Shown here: positions 18,459 through 28,600 of the stretch, piece after piece
Layout: each line of letters begins with the position of its first letter
How positions within the stretch are numbered: position 1 is the stretch's first letter
Origin: Alphaproteobacteria bacterium
GTDB taxonomy: Bacteria; Myxococcota_A; UBA796; CAJQPC01
NCBI GenBank assembly: GCA_020632795.1
Contig: JACKEV010000008.1
Coordinates: forward strand, 186,001-250,000
Direction: 5' to 3'
DNA length: 64,000 bases
Program-made: the position numbers and the translations under genes
Notes under the pieces: generated by a model
Databases searched by the model: none
Seen by the model: the letters and a program-made list of their open reading frames with translations, nothing else
What the model was told of the DNA's origin: nothing

Positions 18459-19450
18459 GCGCTCTGCTCCCGGAACCAGGCCACGGTGTCCGCGATGGTC
18501 TCGGCCAGCGGCCGGGGTGTGAAGCCCAGCTCGGCGCGGGCCTTCTCCGAGCGCATGTCGATCTGCCCCCGCAGGGTGTCCAGCATCATGCCCGAGGCGA
18601 GGGGCTCCAGCGAGAACATGCGGCAGACCTGCTCGATCGCGGGGGCGGGCAGACGCAGCAGCCAGCGGGGCAGGGTGAGGATGCGGCCCCCGCGCCCGCA
18701 GGCGTCGGCGACGTGGGCCATGACCTGCTGGATGGGGGCGTAGCCGCCCGAGAGCAGGTACTTGTGCCCGGTCCGCCCGCGCTCGGCGGCGGCCAGGGCG
18801 GCGGCGACCACGTCCCGCACGTCCACGAAGTCGTAGCCGCCGCTGGGGATGACCGCGAAGCTGCCCCGCATCAGCGCGCGGATCTGGGCGCCGGTCTTGG
18901 AGGGGCCGTGGTCGAACGGCCCGATGACGCCGGAGGGAGCCACCACCACCGCGTCGAGGCCCTTCGTCATCGCCTCCCGCACGAGGCGCTCGCCCTTGGC
19001 CTTGGAGCGGTCGTAGGGGAAGCCCTCGTCGTCGCCCAGCAGGGGGGTGTCCTCGGTCAGGGGCGGGTCGTCGTCGGGCCGGTTCAGGGCGTGGGAGGAG
19101 CTGAAGTGGACCAGGCGCCGCACGCCGTGGGCCATGCAGGCCTCGACCACGTTGCGGGTGCCGCCGACGTTGATGGACTCGGTGAGCGGCCGGTCGTAGT
19201 CGCCGCCGGCCAGCGAGATGCGCGCCGCGAGGTGGAACACGAGGTCCGCCCCGGCGACCGCCTTGGAGACCGCCTGCGCGTCGCGGACGTCGACGCAGTG
19301 GTGCGCCATGTCCAGGTCGGCGATGTGGGGGCCGCCGCTGCGGTAGAGGCCGCGGACGTGGTGGCCCTGTTCGATGAGGCGTCGGGCCAGCAGGCCGCCG
19401 ATGTGTCCGGAGGCGCCGGTGACCAGGATGGTGCGGGGTTCGGTGAGCAT
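18455..19450 (-). CDS. NAD-dependent epimerase/dehydratase (extended SDR, 3-beta-HSD/dihydroflavonol reductase-like)
   Basis: 331 residues when started at the ATG at 19450 (MLTEPRTILV). A longer in-frame start would add 34 low-complexity residues. The Rossmann motif ILVTGASGHIGGLLA is near residue 8, DLVFHLAARISL near residue 68, the catalytic Ser in VHFSSSHAL near residue 118, and Tyr/Lys in YDRSKAKGE near residue 148. These are extended short-chain dehydrogenase features, closest in pattern to the 3-beta-hydroxysteroid dehydrogenase and dihydroflavonol reductase group. It is translationally coupled to the steroid-reductase-like gene. Confidence 0.87.
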   Translation of the reverse strand: MLTEPRTILVTGASGHIGGLLARRLIEQGHHVRGLYRSGGPHIADLDMAHHCVDVRDAQAVSKAVAGADLVFHLAARISLAGGDYDRPLTESINVGGTRNVVEACMAHGVRRLVHFSSSHALNRPDDDPPLTEDTPLLGDDEGFPYDRSKAKGERLVREAMTKGLDAVVVAPSGVIGPFDHGPSKTGAQIRALMRGSFAVIPSGGYDFVDVRDVVAAALAAAERGRTGHKYLLSGGYAPIQQVMAHVADACGRGGRILTLPRWLLRLPAPAIEQVCRMFSLEPLASGMMLDTLRGQIDMRSEKARAELGFTPRPLAETIADTVAWFREQSA

Positions 19451-19599
19451 GGGGCGCCCTTGTATTTCAGGCGGCGGCGGCGCGCACCCTGCGGCAGCGA
19501 TGTCACGATCCCGGGGATGGTCCCCCGCTCCGGCGCCGTGGGCGGGTGGCACAGCGATTGCTAGGGCTTGGCGTGCCCAACCTCGCCTCGGAGTTCCTC

Positions 19600-20037
19600 A
19601 TGTCCCTGCTCCTCGTCACCCTGCTCACCGGCTGCGCGGACGTCGCGCCCCTCACCTCCCGGACCTACGAGGTCGTCGACGCCTGGATGCGGGTGGCTGA
19701 GGACGAGAACTTCCCGGTGCCCGAGGCCACCCTCAACCTGGACCTCGACGCCGGCACCGCCGCCTTCTTCGACACCGACGGGGTGGAGATCGCGACCGCC
19801 AACCTGGACCTCTGGCCCCGGGCGGACTGGCCGGAGGGCTGCCCGACGAACTTCTCCGCCACCGCGATGGAGACCGCGAGCCTGGACATCGAGGTGCTGG
19901 ACCTGGGGGGCTTCGAGATCTTCTCGCCGATCCTGGTCGCGGCGTGCCCGGACGGGGGGCGCCTGGTGCTGCGGGACAACCGGGACGTCGGGCTGGATCC
20001 CTGCGACGGCGCGACGCGGTGCGTGGACTTTGAGTGA
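19600..20037 (+). CDS. Small predicted lipoprotein of unknown function
   Basis: 145 residues from the ATG at 19600. The start gives a compact lipoprotein signal, MSLLLVTLLTGC, with the lipobox Leu-Thr-Gly-Cys. The mature protein has four further Cys, in EGCPT, AACPD, LDPCD and TRCVD, that could form two disulphides, and alternating beta-type segments (ATLNLDLDAGTAAFFD). I do not recognise the family. It is a single gene, divergent from the dehydrogenase and convergent on the heparinase-like gene. Confidence 0.7.
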   Translation: MSLLLVTLLTGCADVAPLTSRTYEVVDAWMRVAEDENFPVPEATLNLDLDAGTAAFFDTDGVEIATANLDLWPRADWPEGCPTNFSATAMETASLDIEVLDLGGFEIFSPILVAACPDGGRLVLRDNRDVGLDPCDGATRCVDFE

Positions 20038-20044
20038 GCCCCCC

Positions 20045-21445
20045 TCACCGCACCTCGAACCGCACCACCACCCGCTCCCCCGCCGCGACCCGCCCCCGAC
20101 CCACCAGCGCAGACGTTTGCTGCGTTGCAGCATCGACCACCACAGCGCGAGGCTCCAGCGCCCAACGCAGCGGTCCTTCGGCCCGCATCACCAGCCGCGC
20201 CTCGCCGCGCTCGGCCTCCCAGCCGTCCTCGACCTCGGTGAACGCCCACCCCGGCGCCATCGGCCAGCACACCCGCCAGTCCCCATCGACGTGGGCCCGC
20301 TCGGTGACCACCAGCCGGGTGTAGCCGGCCTGCACCCGCCGGCTGCGGAGGGCGGTGTCCAGGTCGACGGTGAGGGTGCGGCTGTCCACCCGGGCGCTGG
20401 TCAGGGCGACCGGGCCGGGCAGGCCGCTGTGGGCCTCGGCGTCCGCGAGCGTGGGCTGGTCCACCGCGTGGCCGGGGTCGACGAGCACCGGGACGTCCCC
20501 CGCCGACCAGAGCACCTGCCCGGCGTCGGCGTGACCCCAGGGCGCGGGCGCGGAGGTCGTGGGCACCACCACCCGCGACGCGCCGCCCTTGGCCTGCGCC
20601 ACCCCGATCGCCCAGCCGCCCTCCCGCCAGGTGCGCAGGCGCCAGCCCTTGGCGGGCGCGGCGTCCGGGGGCAGCTCCAGGGGAAACCGAGGGGCGGACA
20701 CCCCGATAGGCGGCAGCGGCTGGAGGGCCTGCAGGAAGCTCTGCGCCCGCAGGAGCGCGGCAGCGGCGCGCGCTGGGAAGGCCACGCGGTTGGCCGCGCA
20801 GGTGGCCTGGGCCAGCCGCCCGAGGCGCCACGCCAGCCGGAGCTGCGCCGGCCCGCCGCGCCGGGGGGCGCCGTCCCCGAAGACCTGCAGGGGCAGCGCC
20901 CGACCCAGCAGGGTCAGGCCCTCCGCCCAGGTGGCCCGTGCGTCGGGCAGCCCCGGCCAGCCCAGCCCCGCCACGACCAGCCCCGCCGCCTGGGCGACGA
21001 GCCGGTGGTCCATCTCTGCGGAGCGGAGCGCCAGGTGCGCGCGGGTGAAGCGCACATGCCAGCCCACGCTGCCCGCCATGCGCCGCCGCAGGTCCGGGTC
21101 CAGGGCTTCGCCCAGCCGGGCCGCCCCCAGCCACCACGCCGCCAGGCGCAGCCCCGCGTCCGAGGGGTGCTGCCAGGCCGGGCCGCGCCCGGGGACGTCC
21201 TCCACCAGCCAGCGGCCCAGGGCATCCCCCGCGTCGGGGTCACCCGCCGCGAACCAGAGGTGCTGGTGGAACGCGCGGCCTGTCGGGACGGGTACATGCG
21301 TGCCGGGTCCGAGCGCCGGGAACGCCCCCCAGGGGCTGTCCGCCGGGGGCGCGGGCCCCTCTGCAGGCTTGAAGCCCCACCCTGCCCACGCGCCGACCCG
21401 CTCCAGGGCCCCGAAGGCCAGGGACTCCAGGCGGGAGGCGATCAA
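20045..21445 (-). CDS. Heparinase II/III-like polysaccharide lyase family protein
   Basis: 466 residues. The first 240 are helical and Trp-rich (WQHPSDAGLRLAAWW, SVGWHVRF), resembling the alpha/alpha toroid of heparinase II/III lyases. Around residue 305 the segment WGHADAGQVLWSAGDVPVLVDPG fits the conserved His-x-Asp strand that begins the beta-sandwich domain. The last 130 residues are beta-rich. No signal peptide is visible, which is odd for a polysaccharide lyase and fits better an enzyme such as those next to surface polysaccharide genes. The start overlaps the sigma factor stop by 4 bp. Confidence 0.6.
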   Translation of the reverse strand: MIASRLESLAFGALERVGAWAGWGFKPAEGPAPPADSPWGAFPALGPGTHVPVPTGRAFHQHLWFAAGDPDAGDALGRWLVEDVPGRGPAWQHPSDAGLRLAAWWLGAARLGEALDPDLRRRMAGSVGWHVRFTRAHLALRSAEMDHRLVAQAAGLVVAGLGWPGLPDARATWAEGLTLLGRALPLQVFGDGAPRRGGPAQLRLAWRLGRLAQATCAANRVAFPARAAAALLRAQSFLQALQPLPPIGVSAPRFPLELPPDAAPAKGWRLRTWREGGWAIGVAQAKGGASRVVVPTTSAPAPWGHADAGQVLWSAGDVPVLVDPGHAVDQPTLADAEAHSGLPGPVALTSARVDSRTLTVDLDTALRSRRVQAGYTRLVVTERAHVDGDWRVCWPMAPGWAFTEVEDGWEAERGEARLVMRAEGPLRWALEPRAVVVDAATQQTSALVGRGRVAAGERVVVRFEVR

Positions 21446-22467
21446 TCCACGTCCGGGACTTGGAACTCGAAGTCGATCTCGTCGCCCAGCTCGGCCTGGA
21501 GGAAGGCCCGCAGCCGCTTGCGCATCCGGGCCTCGACCTGACGGATGCGCTCCTTGGAGACGCCGAAGCGCTCACCGAGCTGGGAGAGGGGCTGGGGATC
21601 CGCGCTGGTGAGGCGGTCGACCCAGATGGCCTGCTCGCGCTCGTCGGTGAGGGTCTCGGCGAAGGCGTTGAGCTTCTCGCGCACGATGGCCCCCAGCTCG
21701 TACTGGGCGGCCTCCTCGTCGGGCGCGGTGGCGAGGTCGTCGGACACGACGTCCGCCAGGGAGCGGCCCTCGTCGCCCCCGCTGGCCGGGGCGTGCAGGG
21801 ACATCGCCGGGGCCCGCAGGTGCTGGTCCACCGCGTTGATCTCGGTCTCGGGCACGTCCAGCCGGTCGGCGAGCAGCCGGGGGCTGGGCTTGAGGCCCTC
21901 CTTGATGAGGCGCTCCTTCTCCTTCTGGAGCTGGAAGAACAGCTTGCGGCCGTTCCGGGTGCTGCCCAGGCGCACCATGCGGAAGTTGTCCATCAAGAAG
22001 CGCAGGATCATCGCCCGGATCCAGTACTGGGCGTAGCTGGAGAAGCGGATGCCCCGGTAGGGGTCGTAGCGGCGCAGGGCCTCGACCAGGCCGACGTTGC
22101 CCTCCTGGATGAGGTCGAGCACGTTGGACCACTGGCGGTGGTACTGGAACGCCAGCTTGACCACCAGCCGCAGGTTGGCGGTGACCAGGCGCTCGGCGGC
22201 GTCGCGGTCGCCGTCCTCGTACCAGGAGACGGCGAGGGCCTTCTCCTCCTCGGGCTCGAGCAGCGGGTAGCGCCGGACCTCGGAGAGGTAGTAGGAGAGC
22301 AGGTCCCCCCGGCTGGACGCGGAGCCGCGCCGGGGCGGCTGGAGCGCGGTCAGGTTGCGGGGGAGCTCGCGCTTGGTGTTGTCCTCGCCCAGGGGGTCGA
22401 TGGGCTGGCCGTCCTTGTCCAGGACCTCGATCTCCTCGCTGGAGTCATCGGTGTGCGTGTCGGCCAT
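21442..22467 (-). CDS. RNA polymerase sigma factor, RpoH (sigma-32)-like
   Basis: 341 residues from the ATG at 22467. A GAGGAG ribosome site 6 bp upstream decides this start over one 12 bp earlier. Region 1.2 YYLSEVRRYPLLEPEEE, region 2 (NLRLVVKLAFQY, DLIQEGNVGLVEALRRYDPYRG, RFSSYAQYWIRAMI), the RpoH-box-like GRKLFFQLQKEKE and region 4 (SQLGERFGVSKERIRQVEARM) are all present. The N-terminus carries an acidic 30-residue extension. It lies between the inositol-phosphatase-like gene, whose stop is 2 bp from its start, and the heparinase-like gene, all in one operon. Confidence 0.9.
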   Translation of the reverse strand: MADTHTDDSSEEIEVLDKDGQPIDPLGEDNTKRELPRNLTALQPPRRGSASSRGDLLSYYLSEVRRYPLLEPEEEKALAVSWYEDGDRDAAERLVTANLRLVVKLAFQYHRQWSNVLDLIQEGNVGLVEALRRYDPYRGIRFSSYAQYWIRAMILRFLMDNFRMVRLGSTRNGRKLFFQLQKEKERLIKEGLKPSPRLLADRLDVPETEINAVDQHLRAPAMSLHAPASGGDEGRSLADVVSDDLATAPDEEAAQYELGAIVREKLNAFAETLTDEREQAIWVDRLTSADPQPLSQLGERFGVSKERIRQVEARMRKRLRAFLQAELGDEIDFEFQVPDVD

Positions 22468-22468
22468 C

Positions 22469-23263
22469 TCACTCCTCAAGGGGGCGGCGGGGACGGAATC
22501 GGATGCGACGGAGCAGGGCGGAGGCCACGTCGGGGTGCCCGGCGACGAAGGGCACCGAGCGATCCACGACCGGGTCCAGCCGCTCGCCGGTCAAGGTCAG
22601 GGCTGTCCCGCCTACCTCCTCTAACAGACAGAGCCCGCCAGCGACATCCCAGGTGCCCCAGCCGGCCATGACGAAGGTAGCCACCGCGCCGCCGGAGGCA
22701 ACCAGGCAGAGGTGTGCGGCGGTGCTGCCCAGGCTGCGCACCTTGCCGGGCCAGTCCACCTCGAACCAGCGGTGGAACCGGGAGGGGAGGTAGAGCACGT
22801 CGTGTCGGTCGAGGGCAGCGGGCTGGAGCGGGGGGAGCCGCTGCCCGTCCCGCCAGGCCCCCTGGCCTTGGGCCGCGAACCAGAACTCCCCGAGCCGGGG
22901 GAAGTACGCCGCCCCGATCTCGGGCCGGTGGCCGTCGGCGGAGGGTGCGACGCGCCCCACCGTGGGGCCCCAGTGGGCGAGCCCTTCGAGGTAGGCGTGG
23001 GTCCCGTCGATCGGGTCGACGAACCAGGTGCGGGGGCCCGCGCGCACCGACGCGCCCTCCTCGCCGACCACGCTGTCGTCGGCGAAGCGCTGGTGGAGGC
23101 CGGCCACCAGCAGGCGCTCCGCCGCATGGTCGGCGTCCGTGACGCGCGTCTCATCGGCCTTTCGGAAGACCCGCGCGCGGCCCAGCAGCGCGTGGGCGGC
23201 GTCACCGGCGTCGGTGAGCAGGGCGCGCAGCGCGGCGTGGTCGGGCGGCGGAGCCTCTGACAC
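22469..23263 (-). CDS. Inositol monophosphatase family protein
   Basis: 264 residues. Metal-binding motifs of the family are present: EEGAS near residue 69, FVDPIDGTHAYLEG near residue 84, and GTWDVAGGLCLLEEVGG near residue 202. Members dephosphorylate inositol-1-phosphate, histidinol phosphate or PAP; the sequence alone does not separate these. It is the first gene of the operon with the RpoH-like sigma factor and heparinase-like gene. The sigma factor's ribosome site lies inside the last codons of this gene. Confidence 0.88.
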   Translation of the reverse strand: MSEAPPPDHAALRALLTDAGDAAHALLGRARVFRKADETRVTDADHAAERLLVAGLHQRFADDSVVGEEGASVRAGPRTWFVDPIDGTHAYLEGLAHWGPTVGRVAPSADGHRPEIGAAYFPRLGEFWFAAQGQGAWRDGQRLPPLQPAALDRHDVLYLPSRFHRWFEVDWPGKVRSLGSTAAHLCLVASGGAVATFVMAGWGTWDVAGGLCLLEEVGGTALTLTGERLDPVVDRSVPFVAGHPDVASALLRRIRFRPRRPLEE

Positions 23264-23347
23264 GTCGGTCCTCGGTGGGTTACGAAGGCCCGCTGTTCAT
23301 AGCGCGCCTGCTCCGGCGTGCTACCCTCAACCCACCTGGGAATTGCC

Positions 23348-25537
23348 GTGAACGGGACCAAGCTGAAGATCACCAGGCGGGCCCCCAGCTGGGGCCCGGA
23401 CGCGCGCGAGGGTCGGCTCACCCACCCCGATGGCACGAGCGATCCGGTCCTGGTCTGGATCCTGCCCGACGTGCCGGCCAACGCCGACGCCCTGGCCGGG
23501 CTCCAGCGCCAGGCCAGAGCCCTCGCCAAGGTGCGCAACCCCGCGCTGGCCCGGCTGCTGAACGTCAGCATCGTCGGGGACAACGCCGCGCTGGTCTACG
23601 AATGGATCGAGGGCGCCTCGCTGGATCAGGTGCTCGCCTACCAGCGGGCGCGCGGCGCGTGGCTGCCGGTGAAGGTCTGCGTCGAGCTGGCCGCCCAGGT
23701 GGCCCAGGCGATCGCGGCGGCCATCGAGACCACCTCCCGCGGGGGCGACGCGCTGCGGGTCATGCACCCCGGCCCGTCCCCGGCCGACGTGCTGATCGAC
23801 ACCGACGGCAACGTGCGCCTCGCCGGGCTGGTGGTCCTGGAGCCCCAGGACATCGCGCCCACCACGGCCATCCCCGGCTACACCCCGCCCGAGGGCCCCG
23901 GATCGCCCGCCTCCACGGTCTACGGCATCGCGGCGCTGGCCCTGGAGATGCTGAGCGGGGCCCCGCCGCCCCCCGCCGGGGCGTCCATCCGCCTCCACGA
24001 CGAGGCCATCCGCGAGGCCATGCGCCGCATGGGCGAGCGCCCTGGCGAGCCGGTGCCCCGGGGCATCGCCCAGCTCATCCGCCTGTCCATGAGCGGCAAC
24101 CCCGGCCTGCGCCCGCCCCCGATGGCGGTGGCCACCCAGCTCACCCAGGTGGCGAACGCGCTGCGGGGTCCGGGCGTGCCCGCCTGGGCCGGGGCCACCA
24201 TCGACCGGGTGATGGAGGGCGTGGCGTCGCCGCCGGTCCGCCCGTTGCCCTCCGGGCCGCCGCCGATGGTGGAGCCCACGGTCCGACAGTCCGCGCCGCC
24301 GCAGCGTCCGCCGGCGCCGCCTCCGCCTCCCCCGGCGCCGCCCCCGCCGGCCGCCGCGCCACCCCCCCCGCAGCCGCCGGCCCCCATCCAGCAGGCCCTG
24401 GCCGACAACCGCGTCTCCCTCAAGGAGGAGGTGGACGACGAGCCCACCGTCAAGGCCGAGGGGGTGCTGGACGAGCCCGCCGGGCTGCCCGCCGAGCCCG
24501 AGCCCACCCAGGAGTCCACCGACGCCCTGGCCTCGGCCGAGCCCGAGCCCTCCGAGCCCGCCTTCAGCGGCGGGGTGGGGCCGGGCCTCTTCCGCAGCGG
24601 CGCGCCGCCCCTGGCGTCGGAGCACGACCCGGCGGTGGAGGCCACGGTGACCGTGGGGCGGGCGGGCGAGAAGCTGCCGCCGGACACCGAGCCCGAGCTG
24701 GAGCTGGGCGCGCCGGTCGCCCAGGGCCCGGCCGAGCCCGAGATCGGCTTCGGCGCACCCCTGCCCGACCAGCCCGAGCCCGCGCCCCACACCGACGCGC
24801 TGGACGACGACCTGGACGCCCCGCCGCGCCGGGGTCCCAACCTCCTGCTCATCGCCGCGGTCCTCATCGCGGGGATCCTGGCGGGCGGCGGCGCGGTGAT
24901 GATGATGAGCGGCGGATCCTCGACGGACGGGTCGGAGACGGTCGCGGCAGAGGACCCGCCAGCGGACCCGCCAGCGGACCCGCCGGTGGCGCTGCCGGAG
25001 GACCCGCCGGAGGACCCGCCGGAGGACGACGGCGTCGCCGACGCCCCCGCGCCGGTCGAGCCCGCCGAGCCGCCCCCGCCTGCCGAGCGGTCCGCGCCGC
25101 CCGAGCCGACCCCGCCCGCGCGCTCCACCCCGTCCCCGGAGCGCACAGCGCCGGCCACGACCCCGGACCCGGCGCCGGAGGAGCCCGACGTCACGGCGCG
25201 CCTCGGCGCCCCCGCCGACCCCCCGGCCGAGCCCGATCCGAAGCCGGATCCCCCAGCCGAGCCCGATCCGCCCCCCAAGGCGGATCCGCCGGCCGCCGCG
25301 TCCTCCGGCCCCTTCGACGCCATCTTCACCATCGGCGACCCCTCGGTCACCGCGCTCACCGTGAAGTGCTTCGCGGGCACCCCCTCGGGCACCGGCCCCG
25401 TGGTGGTCAAGGGCGCCGAGCCCGGCCCCTGCCGGATCCAGGGCCGCACCGACAGCGGCGGACTGGTGGCCTTCTTCGAGCTGAAGGGTCCTGGCACCTA
25501 CACCTGCTTCCAGGGCGGGGCCCGCTCCTGCCAGTGA
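23348..25537 (+). CDS. Membrane-anchored pseudokinase with Pro-rich linkers
   Basis: 729 residues from the GTG at 23348. Residues 1-280 follow the kinase fold (ALVYEWIEGASLDQVLAYQ, VMHPGPSPADVLIDTDGNVRLAGLVV, PGYTPPEGPGSPASTVYGIAALALEML) but the catalytic HRD reads HPG and the DFG reads AGL, so both key Asp residues are absent. Residues 310-490 are Pro/Glu-rich. A membrane helix (LLLIAAVLIAGILAGGGAVMMM) is near residue 510. The outer part is a PADPPADPP-type linker of about 120 residues and a 75-residue C-terminal domain with two Cys (VKCFAG, YTCFQ). It leads the three-gene pseudokinase, CHAT lipoprotein and RHS region. Confidence 0.78.
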   Translation: MNGTKLKITRRAPSWGPDAREGRLTHPDGTSDPVLVWILPDVPANADALAGLQRQARALAKVRNPALARLLNVSIVGDNAALVYEWIEGASLDQVLAYQRARGAWLPVKVCVELAAQVAQAIAAAIETTSRGGDALRVMHPGPSPADVLIDTDGNVRLAGLVVLEPQDIAPTTAIPGYTPPEGPGSPASTVYGIAALALEMLSGAPPPPAGASIRLHDEAIREAMRRMGERPGEPVPRGIAQLIRLSMSGNPGLRPPPMAVATQLTQVANALRGPGVPAWAGATIDRVMEGVASPPVRPLPSGPPPMVEPTVRQSAPPQRPPAPPPPPPAPPPPAAAPPPPQPPAPIQQALADNRVSLKEEVDDEPTVKAEGVLDEPAGLPAEPEPTQESTDALASAEPEPSEPAFSGGVGPGLFRSGAPPLASEHDPAVEATVTVGRAGEKLPPDTEPELELGAPVAQGPAEPEIGFGAPLPDQPEPAPHTDALDDDLDAPPRRGPNLLLIAAVLIAGILAGGGAVMMMSGGSSTDGSETVAAEDPPADPPADPPVALPEDPPEDPPEDDGVADAPAPVEPAEPPPPAERSAPPEPTPPARSTPSPERTAPATTPDPAPEEPDVTARLGAPADPPAEPDPKPDPPAEPDPPPKADPPAAASSGPFDAIFTIGDPSVTALTVKCFAGTPSGTGPVVVKGAEPGPCRIQGRTDSGGLVAFFELKGPGTYTCFQGGARSCQ

Positions 25538-25607
25538 CACTCCTGTCCCTTGCGCCGTGCTAATCTTGCCCGGCTCGACCGGTATCGGACCAAGAAGGAG
25601 TGCCACG

Positions 25608-28600
25608 GTGAGACTCGCGATCTTCCTCGTCGGACTCGCGTTGGCGGGCTGCAGCGGCGAAGACGCCGCGCCCCAGCCGGATCAGACCGCCAAGGCCGCC
25701 AAGGCCAAGGCCAAGGCGAAGGCCGAGACACCCGAAGATGACGCCGCCGCCGCGGTCGACGCCGCCGCCCCCAGCGGCGGGCGGGGCCTCGCCGCCGCCC
25801 AGCAGCACGCCGAGGCGGTCGACGCGCTCCAGGCCCTCATCGCCGAGAAGCCCGACGACGACGGCCTGTGGACCCTGCTGCGCTACGAGGCGGTCGCCGC
25901 CGGCCAGGCCGGGGCGCTGCTGGACAAGCTCGACGCCACCACCCCGCTGGGCGCGCGCGAGGACGCCCACCACCGCCTCCGGGCTGAGCTGGCCCTGGCC
26001 GCCGGGCGCCCCGCCGACGCCCTGGACGCCGCCACGCGGCTGGCCAGGGTGGACGCCGAGGACGGCGCGGTCTACCGGATCCTGGCCGTGCGCGCCGGCG
26101 CCGCTTCCGACACCTCCGGCCTCAACCCCGAGGCCCCCGCTGACGCCCTGGTGCTCGCCGCCCTGCGGCCCGTGGACAAGGCCGCCGGCGCGCTCGCCGA
26201 GCTGAACCTGTCGGGCTGGCGCGCCCGACTGCTGCGGGCCCGGGCCCACCGGGACGCCAAGGACGCCGACGCCGCCCTCGCCGAGCTGGAGCCCCTCCTG
26301 GCGCTGGACGACCCCGAGGGCCTCATCGCCGCGACGGAGGTCTACGCCGCGCTGTCCCCGGACGACGCCAACGCGGGCGACGCCCTCGCCAAGGCCGCCC
26401 GGGCCGCCAGCGCGCTCTCCAGCGGCGCGGAGGCCACCCGCCTGGGCACCCTGGCCGCCGCCCGGCTGGTGGACGCGGGGCAGGTGGATGCGGCCATCGC
26501 CCTGGTCAAGGAGCTGCACGAGGCCCGCGTGACCGCCCAGGACAAGGTCGGCGCGGCCACCCTGGCCCGCGCCCGCGCCCGCGCCCATGAGGCCGGCGGG
26601 GCGCTGAGCGAGGCCCTGGCCACCGCCCAGGGCGCCATGACCGCCGCCGCCGAGGCCGGGCTGACCGAGCAGGCCGCCGCCCTGGCCTGGACCACCGCCG
26701 AGCTGGCCGCCCTCTCCGGCGACGAGGCCGCCCTCGCCAAGGCGGCTGAGCACGCCGACGAGGCCCACGCCACCGTCATCGCGGGGCTCAAGGCCCTCAC
26801 CGTCGCGCCCTCGGACGAGGCCCTCTCGGCCATCCGCACCTTCCAGGGCGAGGACCTCAGCGCGATGAAGGTCCAGCTCTTCGGGGCGACCGTCGCGGCG
26901 GCCCGGGGGGTCGATCCGGGCCCCTTCACCGGCCGGGCCGTGGCCATCGCCGACGCCCTGAACCGGCCCGTGGCCCGCGTGGAGGCCCGGCTGGCGCGGG
27001 AGCGCCTGCTGCGCGCGCGCGGCGAGGCCACCACGCCCGTGCTCTCCGAGCTGGAGGCCCTGGCCACCGAGCTGGGCGAGGCCGGGGCGAGCCTGCGCCT
27101 GGAGATCGCCGTCCGTCGGTCCCTGGCCGGGCTGGAGGTGACCTGGCCCGAGGACGCCGCGGGCCCCCTCGCGGACGCCTGGCGGCCCCTGGTCGAGGGC
27201 GCGGACCTCGCCACCCTGGAGGCCGCCCACACCGGCGAGGGCGGCACCCCCGCCGTGCCCGACGACCCCATCGTCAAGCTGTCCTTCGCCCGCGCCGCCG
27301 CCGCCGCGGGGCGCTTCGAGCGGGCCTATGGCCTCTACAAGGAGGCCCTCGGCGCCCTCCCCAGCCACCACCAGGGGCCCTGGGCGCGGGCCTCGGCCCT
27401 CGACGGCGTCGACCTCGCCGGCCTCGACGGCCACCTCGCCGCCCTCGTCGGCAAGACCGACGTGCCCGCCGGGCTCACCGGCCTGGTCCTGCACGAGTGG
27501 GCCCGGGCCGGCGCGGCCGTGGAGCGGGCCTTCGGGGTGGGCGACGACCCCTCCCTCTCCCTGGAGCCTGCCCAGCGGGCGGCGTACAACGACGCCCACC
27601 ACACCCTGCAGCAGGCCACGCTGCGCTGGCTGGCCGGGCTGGGCCCCGAGCCCTCCGAGGCCCGCGCCGCCCTGGCCGCCGCCGACGCCGAGGCCCTCAA
27701 GGACCCCGGCTTCGCCCGCGCCCTGCCCGCGCCCCTCGCTGACTACGCCGCCTTCCAGAGCGGCCTGGAGGGCACGGCGATCCTGTCCTTCCGGCTGGGG
27801 ACCACCTCGGGCGAGGCCATCGCCATCACCAAGGACAAGGCCCGCGTCGCGCCGCTCCGCAACGTCGACAAGCTCACCGCGGCGGCCGAGAAGCTCAGCG
27901 AGGCCCTGCGCAAGGGTGACGCCCAGGGCGGCGCGCCGGTGTCCCCGGCCATGGGCGACACCCTGCGCCGCGCCCTCATCGACGCCTTCACCGAGGAGCT
28001 GCCGGGCATCGGGCGCTACCTGGTGCTCGCCGACGGGCCGCTCACGGACTTCTCCCTCGCGGTGCTGCCCGAGCAGCAGTCGGGCCTGCGGTTCCTGGCG
28101 GACATCCGCACCATCGGGACCGCGACCACCCTCTCCGAGGCGATGCGTCAGCCCCCCGAGCCCCTGGAGCGCTACGTGCCCGACTACCTGGGCCTGGACG
28201 CGGACAGCGCCGAGGGCGACGCCGGGCTGCGCCTGGTCACCGAGGTCGAGAACGTCGGCCGGCAGTTCGGCATCGACAACCGGGAGATCCACACCGGCAA
28301 GGACGTCACCGAGGCGGTCACCCTGGAGAAGCTGCCCACCGCCCGCTTCATCCACCTGGCTAACGCCACGGCCGGCGACCGGGGCGCGCTGCGCATCGGG
28401 GACGTGGAGATCGGCCTCGCCGCGCTGCGCGAGATGGACCTCAAGGCGAAGATCGTCGTCATCACCACCGAGGTGGACGCCGACATCGTCGGCCGCTGGG
28501 TGCAGGCCCTGCGCGGGGCCGGGGTGCAGTACGTCGTCACCACCGCCTGGATGACCGACCTCTCCCCCCACAGCAAGTACCTCTACCGGTTCTTCGAGTC

